DNA from: Halopseudomonas pelagia CL-AP6
GTDB lineage: Bacteria; Pseudomonadota; Gammaproteobacteria; Pseudomonadales; Pseudomonadaceae
Direction: 5' to 3'
Length of the DNA stretch: 64,000 nt
Assembly (NCBI RefSeq): GCF_000410875.1
Contig: NZ_AROI01000004.1
Span: forward strand, 62,001-126,000
The notes under the pieces were generated by a model that did no database searches, was not told the origin of the DNA, and was given only the letters and a program-made list of their open reading frames with translations. The position numbers and the translations under genes were made by a program. Of this stretch, positions 40,267 to 49,880 are shown one piece after another (position 1 is the stretch's first letter; each line of letters begins with the position of its first letter).

Positions 40267-40701
40267 TTACTCGTCGTCGCCGTCGTTGTCGTTGTCGTCA
40301 GCGTTGTCGCTGTCGTTTTCCGAATCGTTGTCGTCGCCTTCGGTGCGCTCACGACGCTCACGACGCTCGCCACGACCGGTATCTTCCGGCTTGAGCATGT
40401 CGGACTGCTCGGTGATGGCTTCGTCACGACGGATGACCATGTTACGGATAACGGCATCGTTGTAACGGAAGTTCTCAGTCAACTCTTCCAGTGCCTTAGC
40501 GCTGCACTCGACGTTGATCATGATGTAGTGGGCTTTGTGGATCTTGTCGATTGGGTAAGCCAGTTGACGACGGCCCCAATCTTCCAGGCGGTGAATCTTG
40601 CCGCCATCTTCTTCAATAAGCTTGGTGTAGCGCTCAATCATGCCGCCGACCTGCTCACTTTGATCCGGGTGAACCAAAAATACGATTTCGTAATGACGCA
40701 T
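40267..40701 (-). CDS. rpsF: Ribosomal protein S6, with acidic tail
   Basis: A 144-residue 30S protein with a ferredoxin-like domain (about 1-97, [35 protein letters not shown]). After an RRERRER patch at 113-119 comes a tail of Asp, Asn, Ser and Glu from about residue 122 to the end. In enterics S6 is lengthened by RimK, which adds Glu residues; here an acidic tail is encoded directly. Its promoter, leader and terminator are all visible, so rpsF-rpsR-DUF2232-rplI is a single operon. Confidence 0.97.
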   Translation of the reverse strand: MRHYEIVFLVHPDQSEQVGGMIERYTKLIEEDGGKIHRLEDWGRRQLAYPIDKIHKAHYIMINVECSAKALEELTENFRYNDAVIRNMVIRRDEAITEQSDMLKPEDTGRGERRERRERTEGDDNDSENDSDNADDNDNDGDDE

Positions 40702-40768
40702 AAGTGCTCCTTACGGGTTGTAGCCAGCCACCCAACATGGTCTGGCAAGGAGTAGAACTCTAGTTTGG
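40702..40768 (-). promoter_or_regulatory. rpsF leader, possible S6:S18 autoregulatory RNA
   Basis: The leader from the candidate promoter to the rpsF ATG can form a hairpin from GCCAG-A-CCA with TGG-CTGGC, followed by ACAACCCGTAAGG. The CCG before the ribosome-binding site recalls the CCG-containing bulge of S6:S18 leader motifs described in other bacteria. The match is by eye only and covariance has not been examined. Confidence 0.3.
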
Positions 40769-40775
40769 GGCGCAT

Positions 40776-40804
40776 ATTCTAGGGGAGAGAGGGGGAAGAG
40801 GCAA
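40776..40804 (-). promoter_or_regulatory. Sigma-70 promoter of the rpsF operon
   Basis: On the minus strand TTGCCT (40804-40799) and TAGAAT (40781-40776) are separated by exactly 17 bases. Transcription should begin near 40769, giving a leader of about 67 bases before rpsF. Its -35 overlaps the repeat at 40801. Confidence 0.6.
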
Positions 40805-40832
40805 GCTTTAAGCTGGAAGCGGCAAGCTACAA
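40801..40832. repeat. GCTTGAAGC-type intergenic repeat, copy 2
   Basis: Reads GCAAGCTTTAAGC then GGAAGCGGCAAGC. Its reverse complement contains AGCTTGCCGCTTCCAGC, which matches the copy at 24462-24486 in 15 of 17 positions. It lies in the 282-base gap between rlmB and rpsF. That gap holds this repeat, a REP-like hairpin, the rpsF promoter and the leader, and no gene. Confidence 0.5.
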
Positions 40833-40899
40833 ACCGGAGGAATAACGCGATTCTGAAGAACGTCGGTCCCCTGCTCGATAAATATCAGGCCAAAATGGA

Positions 40900-40917
40900 T
40901 TCCCGCTTTCGCGGGAA
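40900..40917. repeat. REP-like hairpin
   Basis: TTCCCGC and GCGGGAA are perfect inverted repeats around TTTC, in the context GGATTCCCGCTTTCGCGGG. This core is common as dispersed palindromic repeats in proteobacterial intergenic DNA. Only one copy is seen in this window, so the family membership is based on recognition. Confidence 0.5.
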
Positions 40918-40984
40918 CGGCGCCAAGACTGGAGATCGGCTTGGGTTTTGGTTTTGGCTTTAGCCCTGCCTTGCCGCTTATCGC

Positions 40985-41728
40985 TTAGCCCTGCGTCCGT
41001 TGCCGAACCGCTTCAAACAGACAGATGCCACTGGCCACCGATACGTTAAGACTACTCACACTGCCCGCCATTGGTAGCTTAGCCAAATAATCGCAATGCT
41101 CGCGCGTCAAGCGGCGCATACCACTACCCTCAGCGCCCATCACAATAATACTGGGGACTTTGAGGTCTACCTGGTAAATCAACTGCTCAGCCTCTCCTGC
41201 CGTGCCGACAATCCATAGCCCACGCTGCTGCAGTTGCTTCAATGTGCGCGCAAGATTGGTCACGGCAACCAGCGGAACGGTCTCAGCAGCCCCACAAGCG
41301 ACCTTGCGCACCGTTGGCGACAAACTGGCGGAACGGTCCCGCGGGATAATCACGGCGTGCGCACCCGCCGCATCGGCGCTGCGCAGACAGGCGCCGAGGT
41401 TATGCGGGTCGGTCACACCATCCAGCACCAATAGCAAGGCCGGACCCTCGAGCTTATCGAGCAGATTGTCGAGCATATCCTCCGACCACATCTGACTCGG
41501 CGTCACCGACGCGACGACCCCCTGATGCACTCCTTCGGCGACCTTATCCAGATCGTCTGGTGACACCCGCTGCACGCCAACCCCTGCAGCTTCCGCGAGA
41601 TCTAGCAGAGCCTGCACGCGGCTATCCAACCTGCCACGCACCAACATAAGCTGCTTGACCCGCTTGGGCGAGCGCTGCAGCATCGCTTGTACGGCGTGCA
41701 CACCGTAGACGTATTCGTTATCACTCAT
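40985..41728 (-). CDS. rlmB: RlmB, 23S rRNA 2'-O-methyltransferase (G2251)
   Basis: A 247-residue SpoU-type SPOUT enzyme that methylates the ribose of G2251 in the P-loop of 23S rRNA. An N-terminal L30e-like domain ([20 protein letters not shown]) is followed by the catalytic knot with [34 protein letters not shown] and [19 protein letters not shown]. It begins 9 bases after rnr and is probably in the same transcript. No clear terminator is seen behind it. Confidence 0.96.
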   Translation of the reverse strand: MSDNEYVYGVHAVQAMLQRSPKRVKQLMLVRGRLDSRVQALLDLAEAAGVGVQRVSPDDLDKVAEGVHQGVVASVTPSQMWSEDMLDNLLDKLEGPALLLVLDGVTDPHNLGACLRSADAAGAHAVIIPRDRSASLSPTVRKVACGAAETVPLVAVTNLARTLKQLQQRGLWIVGTAGEAEQLIYQVDLKVPSIIVMGAEGSGMRRLTREHCDYLAKLPMAGSVSSLNVSVASGICLFEAVRQRTQG

Positions 41729-41737
41729 ATATCAAAC

Positions 41738-44305
41738 TCACGCTCTCGGCTTGCGCGGAGCGCGGGGTGCACGCGGAGCCCGCGGCGCACGTGGTAGCCC
41801 TGCAGGGCCAGCCGCTTTGTCAGCCGGTTTTTTGCCACCAGCAGACTTGGGCTTGCCTGAAGACGCTTTTGAGCGGGGCGCACGCCCCTTGCTCGCCGCA
41901 CCACCGGCCTTTTTCGCATCATCCATCAACTTCTGGCGCACCGCGCGACTGGCATCGACATTGGCATTCGCCGCTTGCGGCTGCGTCTTATCCATCTCGA
42001 AGTCGATCTTGCGCTCATCCAGGTCCACCCGTGCCACCATAACCCTGACGGTATCGCCCAGACGGAAACTCTTGCCTGCGCGCTCACCAGTCAAACGATG
42101 ATGCACCGCATCGAAATGATAGTAGTCAGCCGGCAATGCAGTGATATGCACCAGACCTTCTACATAAATATCCGTCAGCTCGACAAACAGACCAAAGCCC
42201 GTGACGGCCGTGACCAGACCGTCGAAGCTCTCACCCACCCGGTCTTTCATAAACTCGCATTTGAGCCAGCTCACCACGTCACGCGTGGCTTCATCGGCCC
42301 GCCGCTCGTTTTGCGAACACTGCTGGCCCAGATTTTCCAGCGCCGCCAGATCATAGGGATAGATAGACGCCTTGGGCAGCACCCCGGCACCAGCGCGCTG
42401 CACCCGATCGGTTTTTTTCCGCGAGCGGATGACACTGCGAATGGCCCGGTGGGTCAGCAGGTCGGGATAGCGGCGAATCGGCGAGGTGAAATGCGTATAA
42501 GCCTCATAATTCAAACCGAAGTGGCCAGCATTATGCGGACTGTAGACAGCCTGACTCAGCGAACGCAGCATGACCGTCTGAATTAACTGAGCATCCGTAC
42601 GCCCCTGCACCTTCTGCAACACCGCACTGTAATCTTCGGGTGTTGGCGTGCCTTTCTTGCGCGTCAGGGTCATACCCATCGCACCGAGGAACTGACGGAG
42701 GCGTTCGACCTTTTCATCCTTGGGGGCATCGTGCACACGATACAGCCCAGGCAATTCCAGATCCTGAAGGAAGCGCGCAGTGGCGACGTTGGCGCAAAGC
42801 ATGCATTCTTCAACAATCTTGTGCGCATCGTTACGGGTAGTGGGGCGAATTTCCGAGATCTTGCGGTTCTCGCCAAAAATAATGCGCGTTTCCGTGGTCT
42901 CGAAGTCGATCGCTCCGCGGCCCTGCCGCGCTTTTGCCAAAGCCTTGTATAGCTCGTACAGGTTTTTCAGTGCCGGCTGCAAATCGGCGTGCTCTTCAAT
43001 CAACGCCTGCCCTTCGCGGCTGCGTGGATGCTCAAGCATGCTCGAAACCATGTTATAGGTCAGCCGCGCATGGGAGTGAATAACCCCTTCATAGAATTCA
43101 TAATCCGTCAGCTCACCGCTCTTCGACACGGTCATCTCGCAGACCAACGCCAAGCGGTCAACCTTGGGCATCAAGGAGCACAAGCCGTTAGAAATCGCTT
43201 CTGGCAACATCGGCACGACTTCGCTAGGGAAGTAAACCGAAGTGCCACGCAACTCAGCCTCCCGATCCAGCGCCGAGCCTACTGGAACGTAATGCGATAC
43301 ATCAGCAATCGCTACATACAACTTCCAGCCGCCGGCAAACAAGCGCCACCCGCTGGCTTTCTGTGGCTCGCAATAAAGCGCATCGTCAAAATCACGCGCA
43401 TCTTCGCCATCGATGGTCACCAACGGCAGGTGACGCAGATCGACGCGCTTGAGCTTGTCCTTGTCTTCCACGTGACCCTTCAGGCGTGCCGCTTCATCAA
43501 GCACCTCCTGAGGCCATACGCTGGGGATATCGTAACTGCGCAGCGCCACTTCGATCTCAACGCCAGCAGCCATGTAATCGCCTACCACCTCGATCACTTC
43601 GCCCTGCGACTGACGATGAATACTTGGCCACTGGGTAATCTTTACTTCCACATACTGGCCGTTCTGTGCGCCGCCCTCGGCGCCCGGCTGAATCAAGACC
43701 TCATGGTTGATCTTGGCGTTATCTGCGACCACGTAGGCAATACCGTTCTCGGTATAGTAACGGCCGACCAGCACCTCATGGGCGCGCTCAAGAATCTCGA
43801 CAATGGTGCCTTCACTGCGGCCGCGGCGATCGACGCCGGTAATACGACCGAGGACACGGTCACCATCGAACACCAGGCGCATCTGCGCCGGACTGAGGAA
43901 CAGATCATCGCCGCCGCCGTCAGGCACCAGGAAACCAAAGCCATCACGGTGACCCTGGACACGGCCCTTGATCAGATCCAGCTTATCGACCGGCGCATAG
44001 GCACCGCGGCGGGTATAGATGAGCTGCCCATCACGCTCCATGGCGCGCAAGCGTCGGCGAAGCGCCTCAATGCCATCTTCGTCGCTGATCGCAAACTCGT
44101 CTTGCAGCTGAGCGCGCGTAGCAGGCGCACCGCGTTCTTCAAGCAGCTTGAGGATCAACTCACGACTGGGGATAGGGTTATCGTAATTCTGAGCTTCGCG
44201 ATGAGCCTCTGGGTCTATTGCTGCCCAGTTGGCCGGTGATGCGGAAGTACGTTTGGAGTTGCTCGACGCAGGCGCCGAGTCTTGGGATATTAGTTTTTTC
44301 GTCAT
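41738..44305 (-). CDS. rnr: RNase R, 3'-5' exoribonuclease
   Basis: An 855-residue processive exoribonuclease that degrades structured RNA, including defective rRNA and tmRNA-tagged messages. Domains are an N-terminal winged helix (about 35-105), cold-shock/OB folds, the RNB catalytic domain with the Asp cluster DGEDARDFDDALY (about 295-309), an S1 domain (about 690-775) and a basic C-terminal tail. The last 20 residues are RAPRAPRAPRAPRKPRA-like repeats over GC-rich repetitive DNA (see findings). The start has GAGAG 5 bases upstream. It leads the rnr-rlmB pair. Confidence 0.96.
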   Translation of the reverse strand: MTKKLISQDSAPASSNSKRTSASPANWAAIDPEAHREAQNYDNPIPSRELILKLLEERGAPATRAQLQDEFAISDEDGIEALRRRLRAMERDGQLIYTRRGAYAPVDKLDLIKGRVQGHRDGFGFLVPDGGGDDLFLSPAQMRLVFDGDRVLGRITGVDRRGRSEGTIVEILERAHEVLVGRYYTENGIAYVVADNAKINHEVLIQPGAEGGAQNGQYVEVKITQWPSIHRQSQGEVIEVVGDYMAAGVEIEVALRSYDIPSVWPQEVLDEAARLKGHVEDKDKLKRVDLRHLPLVTIDGEDARDFDDALYCEPQKASGWRLFAGGWKLYVAIADVSHYVPVGSALDREAELRGTSVYFPSEVVPMLPEAISNGLCSLMPKVDRLALVCEMTVSKSGELTDYEFYEGVIHSHARLTYNMVSSMLEHPRSREGQALIEEHADLQPALKNLYELYKALAKARQGRGAIDFETTETRIIFGENRKISEIRPTTRNDAHKIVEECMLCANVATARFLQDLELPGLYRVHDAPKDEKVERLRQFLGAMGMTLTRKKGTPTPEDYSAVLQKVQGRTDAQLIQTVMLRSLSQAVYSPHNAGHFGLNYEAYTHFTSPIRRYPDLLTHRAIRSVIRSRKKTDRVQRAGAGVLPKASIYPYDLAALENLGQQCSQNERRADEATRDVVSWLKCEFMKDRVGESFDGLVTAVTGFGLFVELTDIYVEGLVHITALPADYYHFDAVHHRLTGERAGKSFRLGDTVRVMVARVDLDERKIDFEMDKTQPQAANANVDASRAVRQKLMDDAKKAGGAASKGRAPRSKASSGKPKSAGGKKPADKAAGPAGLPRAPRAPRAPRAPRKPRA

Positions 44306-44380
44306 AGCTCTCTATTGAACCGCGAATTGCGTCCAGATGCACCTATTTCTCGTGTTTCTGCACTTTTTTTCACAAGGGGG

Positions 44381-44409
44381 TTTACAAGCTCTGGGGCGCT
44401 ACGTATTAT
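44381..44409 (+). promoter_or_regulatory. Promoter of tRNA-Leu
   Basis: TTTACA (44381-44386) and TATTAT (44404-44409) with a 17-base spacer, followed by a GC-rich discriminator TCGCGCC. GC-rich discriminators are typical of stringently controlled stable-RNA promoters, which fits. It is about 75 bases upstream of the tRNA. Confidence 0.6.
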
Positions 44410-44483
44410 TCGCGCCGTCAACACAACAACGGTTGCAACGCGAAACCTAGACGGTCAGCTTAGCACCAACGTTGCGAAAAGAC

Positions 44484-44570
44484 GCCCAGGTGGTGAAATT
44501 GGTAGACACGCCAGCTTCAGGTGCTGGTGGCCGCAAGGCCGTGGAAGTTCGAGTCTTCTCCTGGGCACCA
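44484..44570 (+). tRNA. tRNA-Leu (anticodon CAG)
   Basis: An 87-base leucine tRNA with encoded CCA. The acceptor stem GCCCAGG pairs with CCTGGGC before ACCA. The anticodon arm CCAGC/GCTGG encloses TTCAGGT, with anticodon CAG reading CTG. The long variable arm typical of leucine tRNAs is GGCCGCAAGGCC, and the T-loop has GTTCGAGTC. Eight T follow the CCA directly, a terminator-like end. Confidence 0.96.
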
Positions 44571-44743
44571 TTTTTTTTCTGACGCAACCGCGCCAGATCC
44601 GCATCAACCCCCCCATTATTTCTGTAAAGCGCGCGCTCATTAGATTAGGCTTGCGCGACTGCCCTGCGGGCCAAATCCGGCACCTACTCGCATAAAATAC
44701 AGCACCTAACCAAGCAACTGAATCAAGCCAGTGCATGGACATT

Positions 44744-44769
44744 AAAAAGGCGCCTTGCGGCGCCTTTTT
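44744..44769. terminator. Bidirectional terminator between tRNA-Leu and purA
   Basis: AAAAAGGCGCC (44744-44754) and GGCGCCTTTTT (44759-44769) are perfect inverted repeats with a 4-base loop and end in T-runs on both strands. It lies 2 bases after the purA stop and can also stop plus-strand transcription beyond the tRNA. The rest of the gap back to the tRNA shows no gene. Confidence 0.85.
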
Positions 44770-44771
44770 AA

Positions 44772-46109
<1,338 letters not shown>

Positions 46110-47300
46110 TCAATTGTTCAGTTCAGCAACCTGCCAAGCGTTATCACGCCAACGCAGAATGCGGTCACACCCATACTCAAGCGCCTCGGAATCCATCTGG
46201 CCGGGCAACGCGACGACCACCCTCTCCCCGCGCCGACGCAGAGCCATGACCTCCAGCTGCAGACCAGGCTCATTAGCGTAGGTAGCCCATATGCCGCGAA
46301 TACGCTCACCACCGGTGATCACCCCCCGTTCTACCAGCAAACGCAGATCAGTAGAAAACCCGGTAGCCGGGCGTGCTCGGCCAAAGTACTGACCGATATC
46401 ATCGTACCGGCCGCCCTGAGCTATGCTCTGACCAACACCCGCCACATACGCCGAGAACACCACGCCCGTGTGATAGTGATAGCCGCGCAGCTCACCGAGG
46501 TCAAAATACAACGGAATATTCGGATACTGACGACCCAGAGTCTGGGCTATTTCAACCAGATCATCCAGCGCAGCCATGACCGACTCAGGCGCACCGTCAA
46601 GCAACACGTGAGCCCGATCCAGCACCTCTATCCCACCGGATAACTCAGCAAGACTACACAGCATTGCCGCCAGCGAAGACTGACTCAGCGGCTCGGTTAA
46701 CTGCCGTACTTCATCAACCGCCTTGCGCTGGAGTGCGTCGAATAATGCCCGTTCGGTGCTCTCTTCCAGGTCGGCTGCCTGGGTTAAGCCGCGAAAGATG
46801 CCCACATGCCCTATATCAAGATGCACGCCTTTGACCTGGCAACTGTTCAGGCTCTCAAGCATCAGGCTGATGATTTCGATATCGCTTGCGCTTGACGCAT
46901 CACCATACAGCTCCGCACCCAACTGGATCACGCTGCGCGCGGTAGACAGCGCACGGGGCCGGGTATGCATGACACTGCCACAATAACAAAGCCGACTAGG
47001 CCCCTCGGCACCGAGGGTATGCGCATCAATGCGCGCCACCTGCGGCGTGATATCTGCGCGCAGACCGAGCATGCGCCCGGAGAGCTGATCAATCATCTTG
47101 AACGTTTGCAGTTCAAGATCATGACCGGCGCCAGTCAACAGGGATTCAACGTATTCGATATGGGGCGTAATGACCAGGTCATACCCCCAGGAGACAAACA
47201 GATCCAGCAGCCGCCTACGGGCAGCTTCGATACGCGCCGCCTCTTCAGGCAACACCTCTTCTATACCATCAGGCAACAGCCAGCTATCAACAGTCGGCAT
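46110..47300 (-). CDS. hisZ: HisZ, ATP phosphoribosyltransferase regulatory subunit
   Basis: A 396-residue paralogue of histidyl-tRNA synthetase that lacks aminoacylation and forms the HisGZ complex for the first step of histidine synthesis. It keeps the class II fold with [18 protein letters not shown] near the start, [16 protein letters not shown] (motif 2-like) and the QGGRYDDIG segment. The short HisG partner is not in this window. The ATG giving [12 protein letters not shown] follows AGGAAAGG. A similar gene between hflC/DUF2065 and purA is standard in pseudomonads. Confidence 0.94.
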   Translation of the reverse strand: MPTVDSWLLPDGIEEVLPEEAARIEAARRRLLDLFVSWGYDLVITPHIEYVESLLTGAGHDLELQTFKMIDQLSGRMLGLRADITPQVARIDAHTLGAEGPSRLCYCGSVMHTRPRALSTARSVIQLGAELYGDASSASDIEIISLMLESLNSCQVKGVHLDIGHVGIFRGLTQAADLEESTERALFDALQRKAVDEVRQLTEPLSQSSLAAMLCSLAELSGGIEVLDRAHVLLDGAPESVMAALDDLVEIAQTLGRQYPNIPLYFDLGELRGYHYHTGVVFSAYVAGVGQSIAQGGRYDDIGQYFGRARPATGFSTDLRLLVERGVITGGERIRGIWATYANEPGLQLEVMALRRRGERVVVALPGQMDSEALEYGCDRILRWRDNAWQVAELNN

Positions 47301-47348
47301 TATCACAACCTTTCCTAAGCGTGGAATGCGGGCAAAACCGGCACTCTG

Positions 47349-47534
47349 CTAGCGAATCAGATAGAGAAACAGGGTACCCGTAAGCATGCAGGACAGCCCG
47401 ATCAGCCGCAGAGGTGTATCACCTATCTGCGCCACCTCAGCCAACATGCGCTTCCAGCGTGCTGGTGCCAGAAAAGGCATCAAACCCTCGATCACCAGCA
47501 CTAAACAGAGCGCAGTCGCCAGACTTTGCCACAT
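47349..47534 (-). CDS. DUF2065 small membrane protein
   Basis: A 61-residue protein with two hydrophobic helices (about 3-21 and 41-60) and a PARWKRML loop between them, the DUF2065 (YjeT) pattern. The ATG giving MWQSLATALCLV follows GAGGGG by 8 bases; a longer frame exists upstream but lacks this. The family lies between hflC and purA or hisZ in many gammaproteobacteria without a known role. Confidence 0.88.
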   Translation of the reverse strand: MWQSLATALCLVLVIEGLMPFLAPARWKRMLAEVAQIGDTPLRLIGLSCMLTGTLFLYLIR

Positions 47535-47592
47535 GCACTGTTTCCCCTCGATCAGACCAGAACTATAGCCAGAACAGCCAAGCACTGGTCAC

Positions 47593-47617
47593 AAAAAAGC
47601 CGGGATTTCCCCGGCTG
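47593..47617 (-). terminator. Terminator of the hfq-hflX-hflK-hflC operon
   Basis: On the minus strand AGCCGGG (47617-47611) pairs with CCCGGCT (47605-47599) over a 5-base loop and is followed by a run of six T. It lies 66 bases after hflC. Confidence 0.85.
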
Positions 47618-47682
47618 CGCGATTGTATCACGTTTTTGCCTGGCCACACCTGCAAAGGCAGCAGCTGTGGCCAGTTGACCGC

Positions 47683-48555
47683 CTACCTCACGCTATTACC
47701 TTGAAGGTAGCGGAAAAACTCACTATCAGGATCAAGCACCAAAATATCGGACTTGCTTGAGAAGCTTTCACGGTAAGCCTGGAGGCTACGGTAGAACGAG
47801 TAGAATTCAGGATCCTTGTTGTAAGCTTCCGAATAAATCGCAGCGGACTGCGCATCCCCATCACCGCGAATCTGCTCGGCTTCCCGGAACGCTTCGGCCA
47901 GGATCACGCGCTGCTGACGATCAGCGTCTGCACGAATACCTTCACCCAGCTCCCGACCCTTGGCTCGATGCTCACGCGCCTCACGCTCACGCTCGGTGCT
48001 CATACGCTCAAAGACGCTGCGATTCACCTCGCGCGGCAGATCGATCGCCTTGACCCGCACATCCAGCACCTCAATACCCAGCTCGCGACGCGCACTGGTA
48101 TCCAGGGTGCTGGTGATATCGGCCATCAACTGATCGCGCTCACCGGACACCACTTCATTGAGGGTACGGCGCGCCACTTCGTTGCGCAGACCCGACTCCA
48201 GCTGGCGCGACAAGCGCTCTTCAGCAATGGACCGCATACCCGAAGTTGCCGTGTAGAAGCGCTCAACATTGGCGATACGCCATTTGGCATAGGAGTCGAC
48301 CATCAGCGCCTTCTTCTCCAGCGTCAGATAGCGCTGGGTAGCGGTATCAAGCGTTAGAAGCCGGCCATCAAACAGGCGATGCTCTTGCACAAACGGCAGC
48401 TTGAAGTGCAGACCTGGCTGAACATCATCTTTAACAACCTTACCGAACTGCAACACGATGCCGCGTTCGATCTGACTGACAACGAAGAAGCTGTTCCAGC
48501 CAACCACCACTACTATCAGCGCCAGAATCAGGCCGAAAACCGTTTTATTGCTCAT
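47683..48555 (-). CDS. hflC: HflC, FtsH-modulating SPFH protein
   Basis: A 290-residue inner-membrane stomatin/SPFH protein with one N-terminal helix (LILALIVVVVGWNSFFVV) and the rest in the periplasm. With HflK it forms a large cage around the protease FtsH and limits its action on membrane proteins. The blocks FGKVVKDDVQPGLHFKLPFVQ and LGIEVLDVRVKAIDLP are typical. Its ATG overlaps the hflK stop by one base (TGATG). It is the last gene before the terminator. Confidence 0.95.
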   Translation of the reverse strand: MSNKTVFGLILALIVVVVGWNSFFVVSQIERGIVLQFGKVVKDDVQPGLHFKLPFVQEHRLFDGRLLTLDTATQRYLTLEKKALMVDSYAKWRIANVERFYTATSGMRSIAEERLSRQLESGLRNEVARRTLNEVVSGERDQLMADITSTLDTSARRELGIEVLDVRVKAIDLPREVNRSVFERMSTEREREAREHRAKGRELGEGIRADADRQQRVILAEAFREAEQIRGDGDAQSAAIYSEAYNKDPEFYSFYRSLQAYRESFSSKSDILVLDPDSEFFRYLQGNSVR

Positions 48556-49766
48556 CAGCGGGACTCCCTTGCACGCAGATCACGCTGCTGGATTTCAAGC
48601 GGTATACGCGCCTGACTATCGCTAGCACCGGCTGCTGCATTTGAAGAAGATGAGGAGGAGGACGAGCCACCACCTTGTTGCATCAGCTTGTCCAACGGCA
48701 GATACAACAGGTTGTTGTTACCGTCACCACCTGACACCAGGATCTTGCTGGTATTGGTCATCACTTCCTGCAAGGTTTCGATGTACATGCGCTCACGCAT
48801 TACCTGCGGAGAGGCTTGGTACTGAACATACAGCTGATTAAAGCGCTGCGCTTCACCGTCGGCGCGAGCGACAACTTCATCACGGTAACCGTTGGCTTCT
48901 TCGAGAAGGCGCTGGGCACGACCACGGGCCTCAGGGATAACCCCATTAGCATAGGATTCAGCCTGATTGCGCTCGCGAACCTCGTCCTCGCGCGCTCGAA
49001 TCACGTCATCAAACGCATCCTGCACTTCGGCCGGTGCCTGAGCGCTTTCGATGTTCACCTGAACCACGGTAATACCCGTGTTGTAGGTATCCAGATAACG
49101 CTGCAAGCGCTCGGTAGTCTCAACCCCCATCTGCTCACGACCTTCGGTCAGCACCTGGTGCATTGACGTAGAACCGACCACGTGGCGCAAGGCGCTTTCA
49201 GTAGCATGCCTCAAGCTGGTTTCAGGATCTTCGACCTTGAGTACAAAGTTCTCAAGATTGGAAATGCGGTACTGAATGGCGACCGGCACCTCAACAATAT
49301 TCTCGTCTTCGGTCAACATCTGGCCTTGCTGACGATAGGAACGTACCTGGGTCACGTTACGCTGAAACTTCCGCTCGATCGGCGGAAAATACAGATGCAA
49401 GCCGGATTCCACTGTGCGGTGATATTCACCAAAACGCAGAATAATGGCCTGCTCTTGCTCATCAACGGTATACACCGCACTGAACAACCAGAACGCGATA
49501 ACAACCAGACCGGCAATGGCCCACACGGCCTTCGGAATACCTGCCCCGCCACCGCTGTTGCGACCACTGCCACCGCTATTGTTACCACTGCCTTTTTTAC
49601 CACCAAACAGACCGTTAAGACTGTCTTGGAGTTTTTTCAGCGCCTCATCAAGGTCCGGTGGACCCTGCTTGCCACCGCGATTGCCGTTATTGCCGCTGTT
49701 GTTGCCGCCACTACCCCAAGGGTCTTGGTTGTTATTTTTACCACCACCAGGCTCATTCCAGGCCAT
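48555..49766 (-). CDS. hflK: HflK, FtsH-modulating SPFH protein
   Basis: A 403-residue partner of HflC. A Gly/Asn-rich cytoplasmic start (MAWNEPGGGKNNNQDPWG), one transmembrane helix near residues 80-100 (AVWAIAGLVVIAFWLF) and an SPFH domain are followed by a Ser-rich tail near the end (SSSSSSSS-type). The chosen ATG follows CGGAGAACGC; the open frame runs 23 codons further without a ribosome-binding site. hflX ends 114 bases upstream, a gap in which I see no strong promoter. Confidence 0.95.
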   Translation of the reverse strand: MAWNEPGGGKNNNQDPWGSGGNNSGNNGNRGGKQGPPDLDEALKKLQDSLNGLFGGKKGSGNNSGGSGRNSGGGAGIPKAVWAIAGLVVIAFWLFSAVYTVDEQEQAIILRFGEYHRTVESGLHLYFPPIERKFQRNVTQVRSYRQQGQMLTEDENIVEVPVAIQYRISNLENFVLKVEDPETSLRHATESALRHVVGSTSMHQVLTEGREQMGVETTERLQRYLDTYNTGITVVQVNIESAQAPAEVQDAFDDVIRAREDEVRERNQAESYANGVIPEARGRAQRLLEEANGYRDEVVARADGEAQRFNQLYVQYQASPQVMRERMYIETLQEVMTNTSKILVSGGDGNNNLLYLPLDKLMQQGGGSSSSSSSSNAAAGASDSQARIPLEIQQRDLRARESR

Positions 49767-49880
49767 AGCGTTCTCCGTTATTCGTAAACCTGCCAGACCA
49801 GGATGACTCTCAAGCCACCCCAGATACTTGTTCAATCCTACAGCAATTGGCTCGCCCTAAGCGAACCGTAGGGCAACCCA

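Noticed and set aside
42989-44239. 416-codon plus-strand frame opposite rnr
   Set aside because: Long only because the RNase R coding sequence leaves the mirror frame open. Composition is His/Gln/Arg-rich and it has no ribosome-binding site or recognisable domain.
44455-44742. 95-residue frame antisense to tRNA-Leu (contains RRRLELPRPCGHQHLK)
   Set aside because: It is the reverse strand of the tRNA gene. This sequence recurs as a false protein prediction opposite leucine tRNAs.
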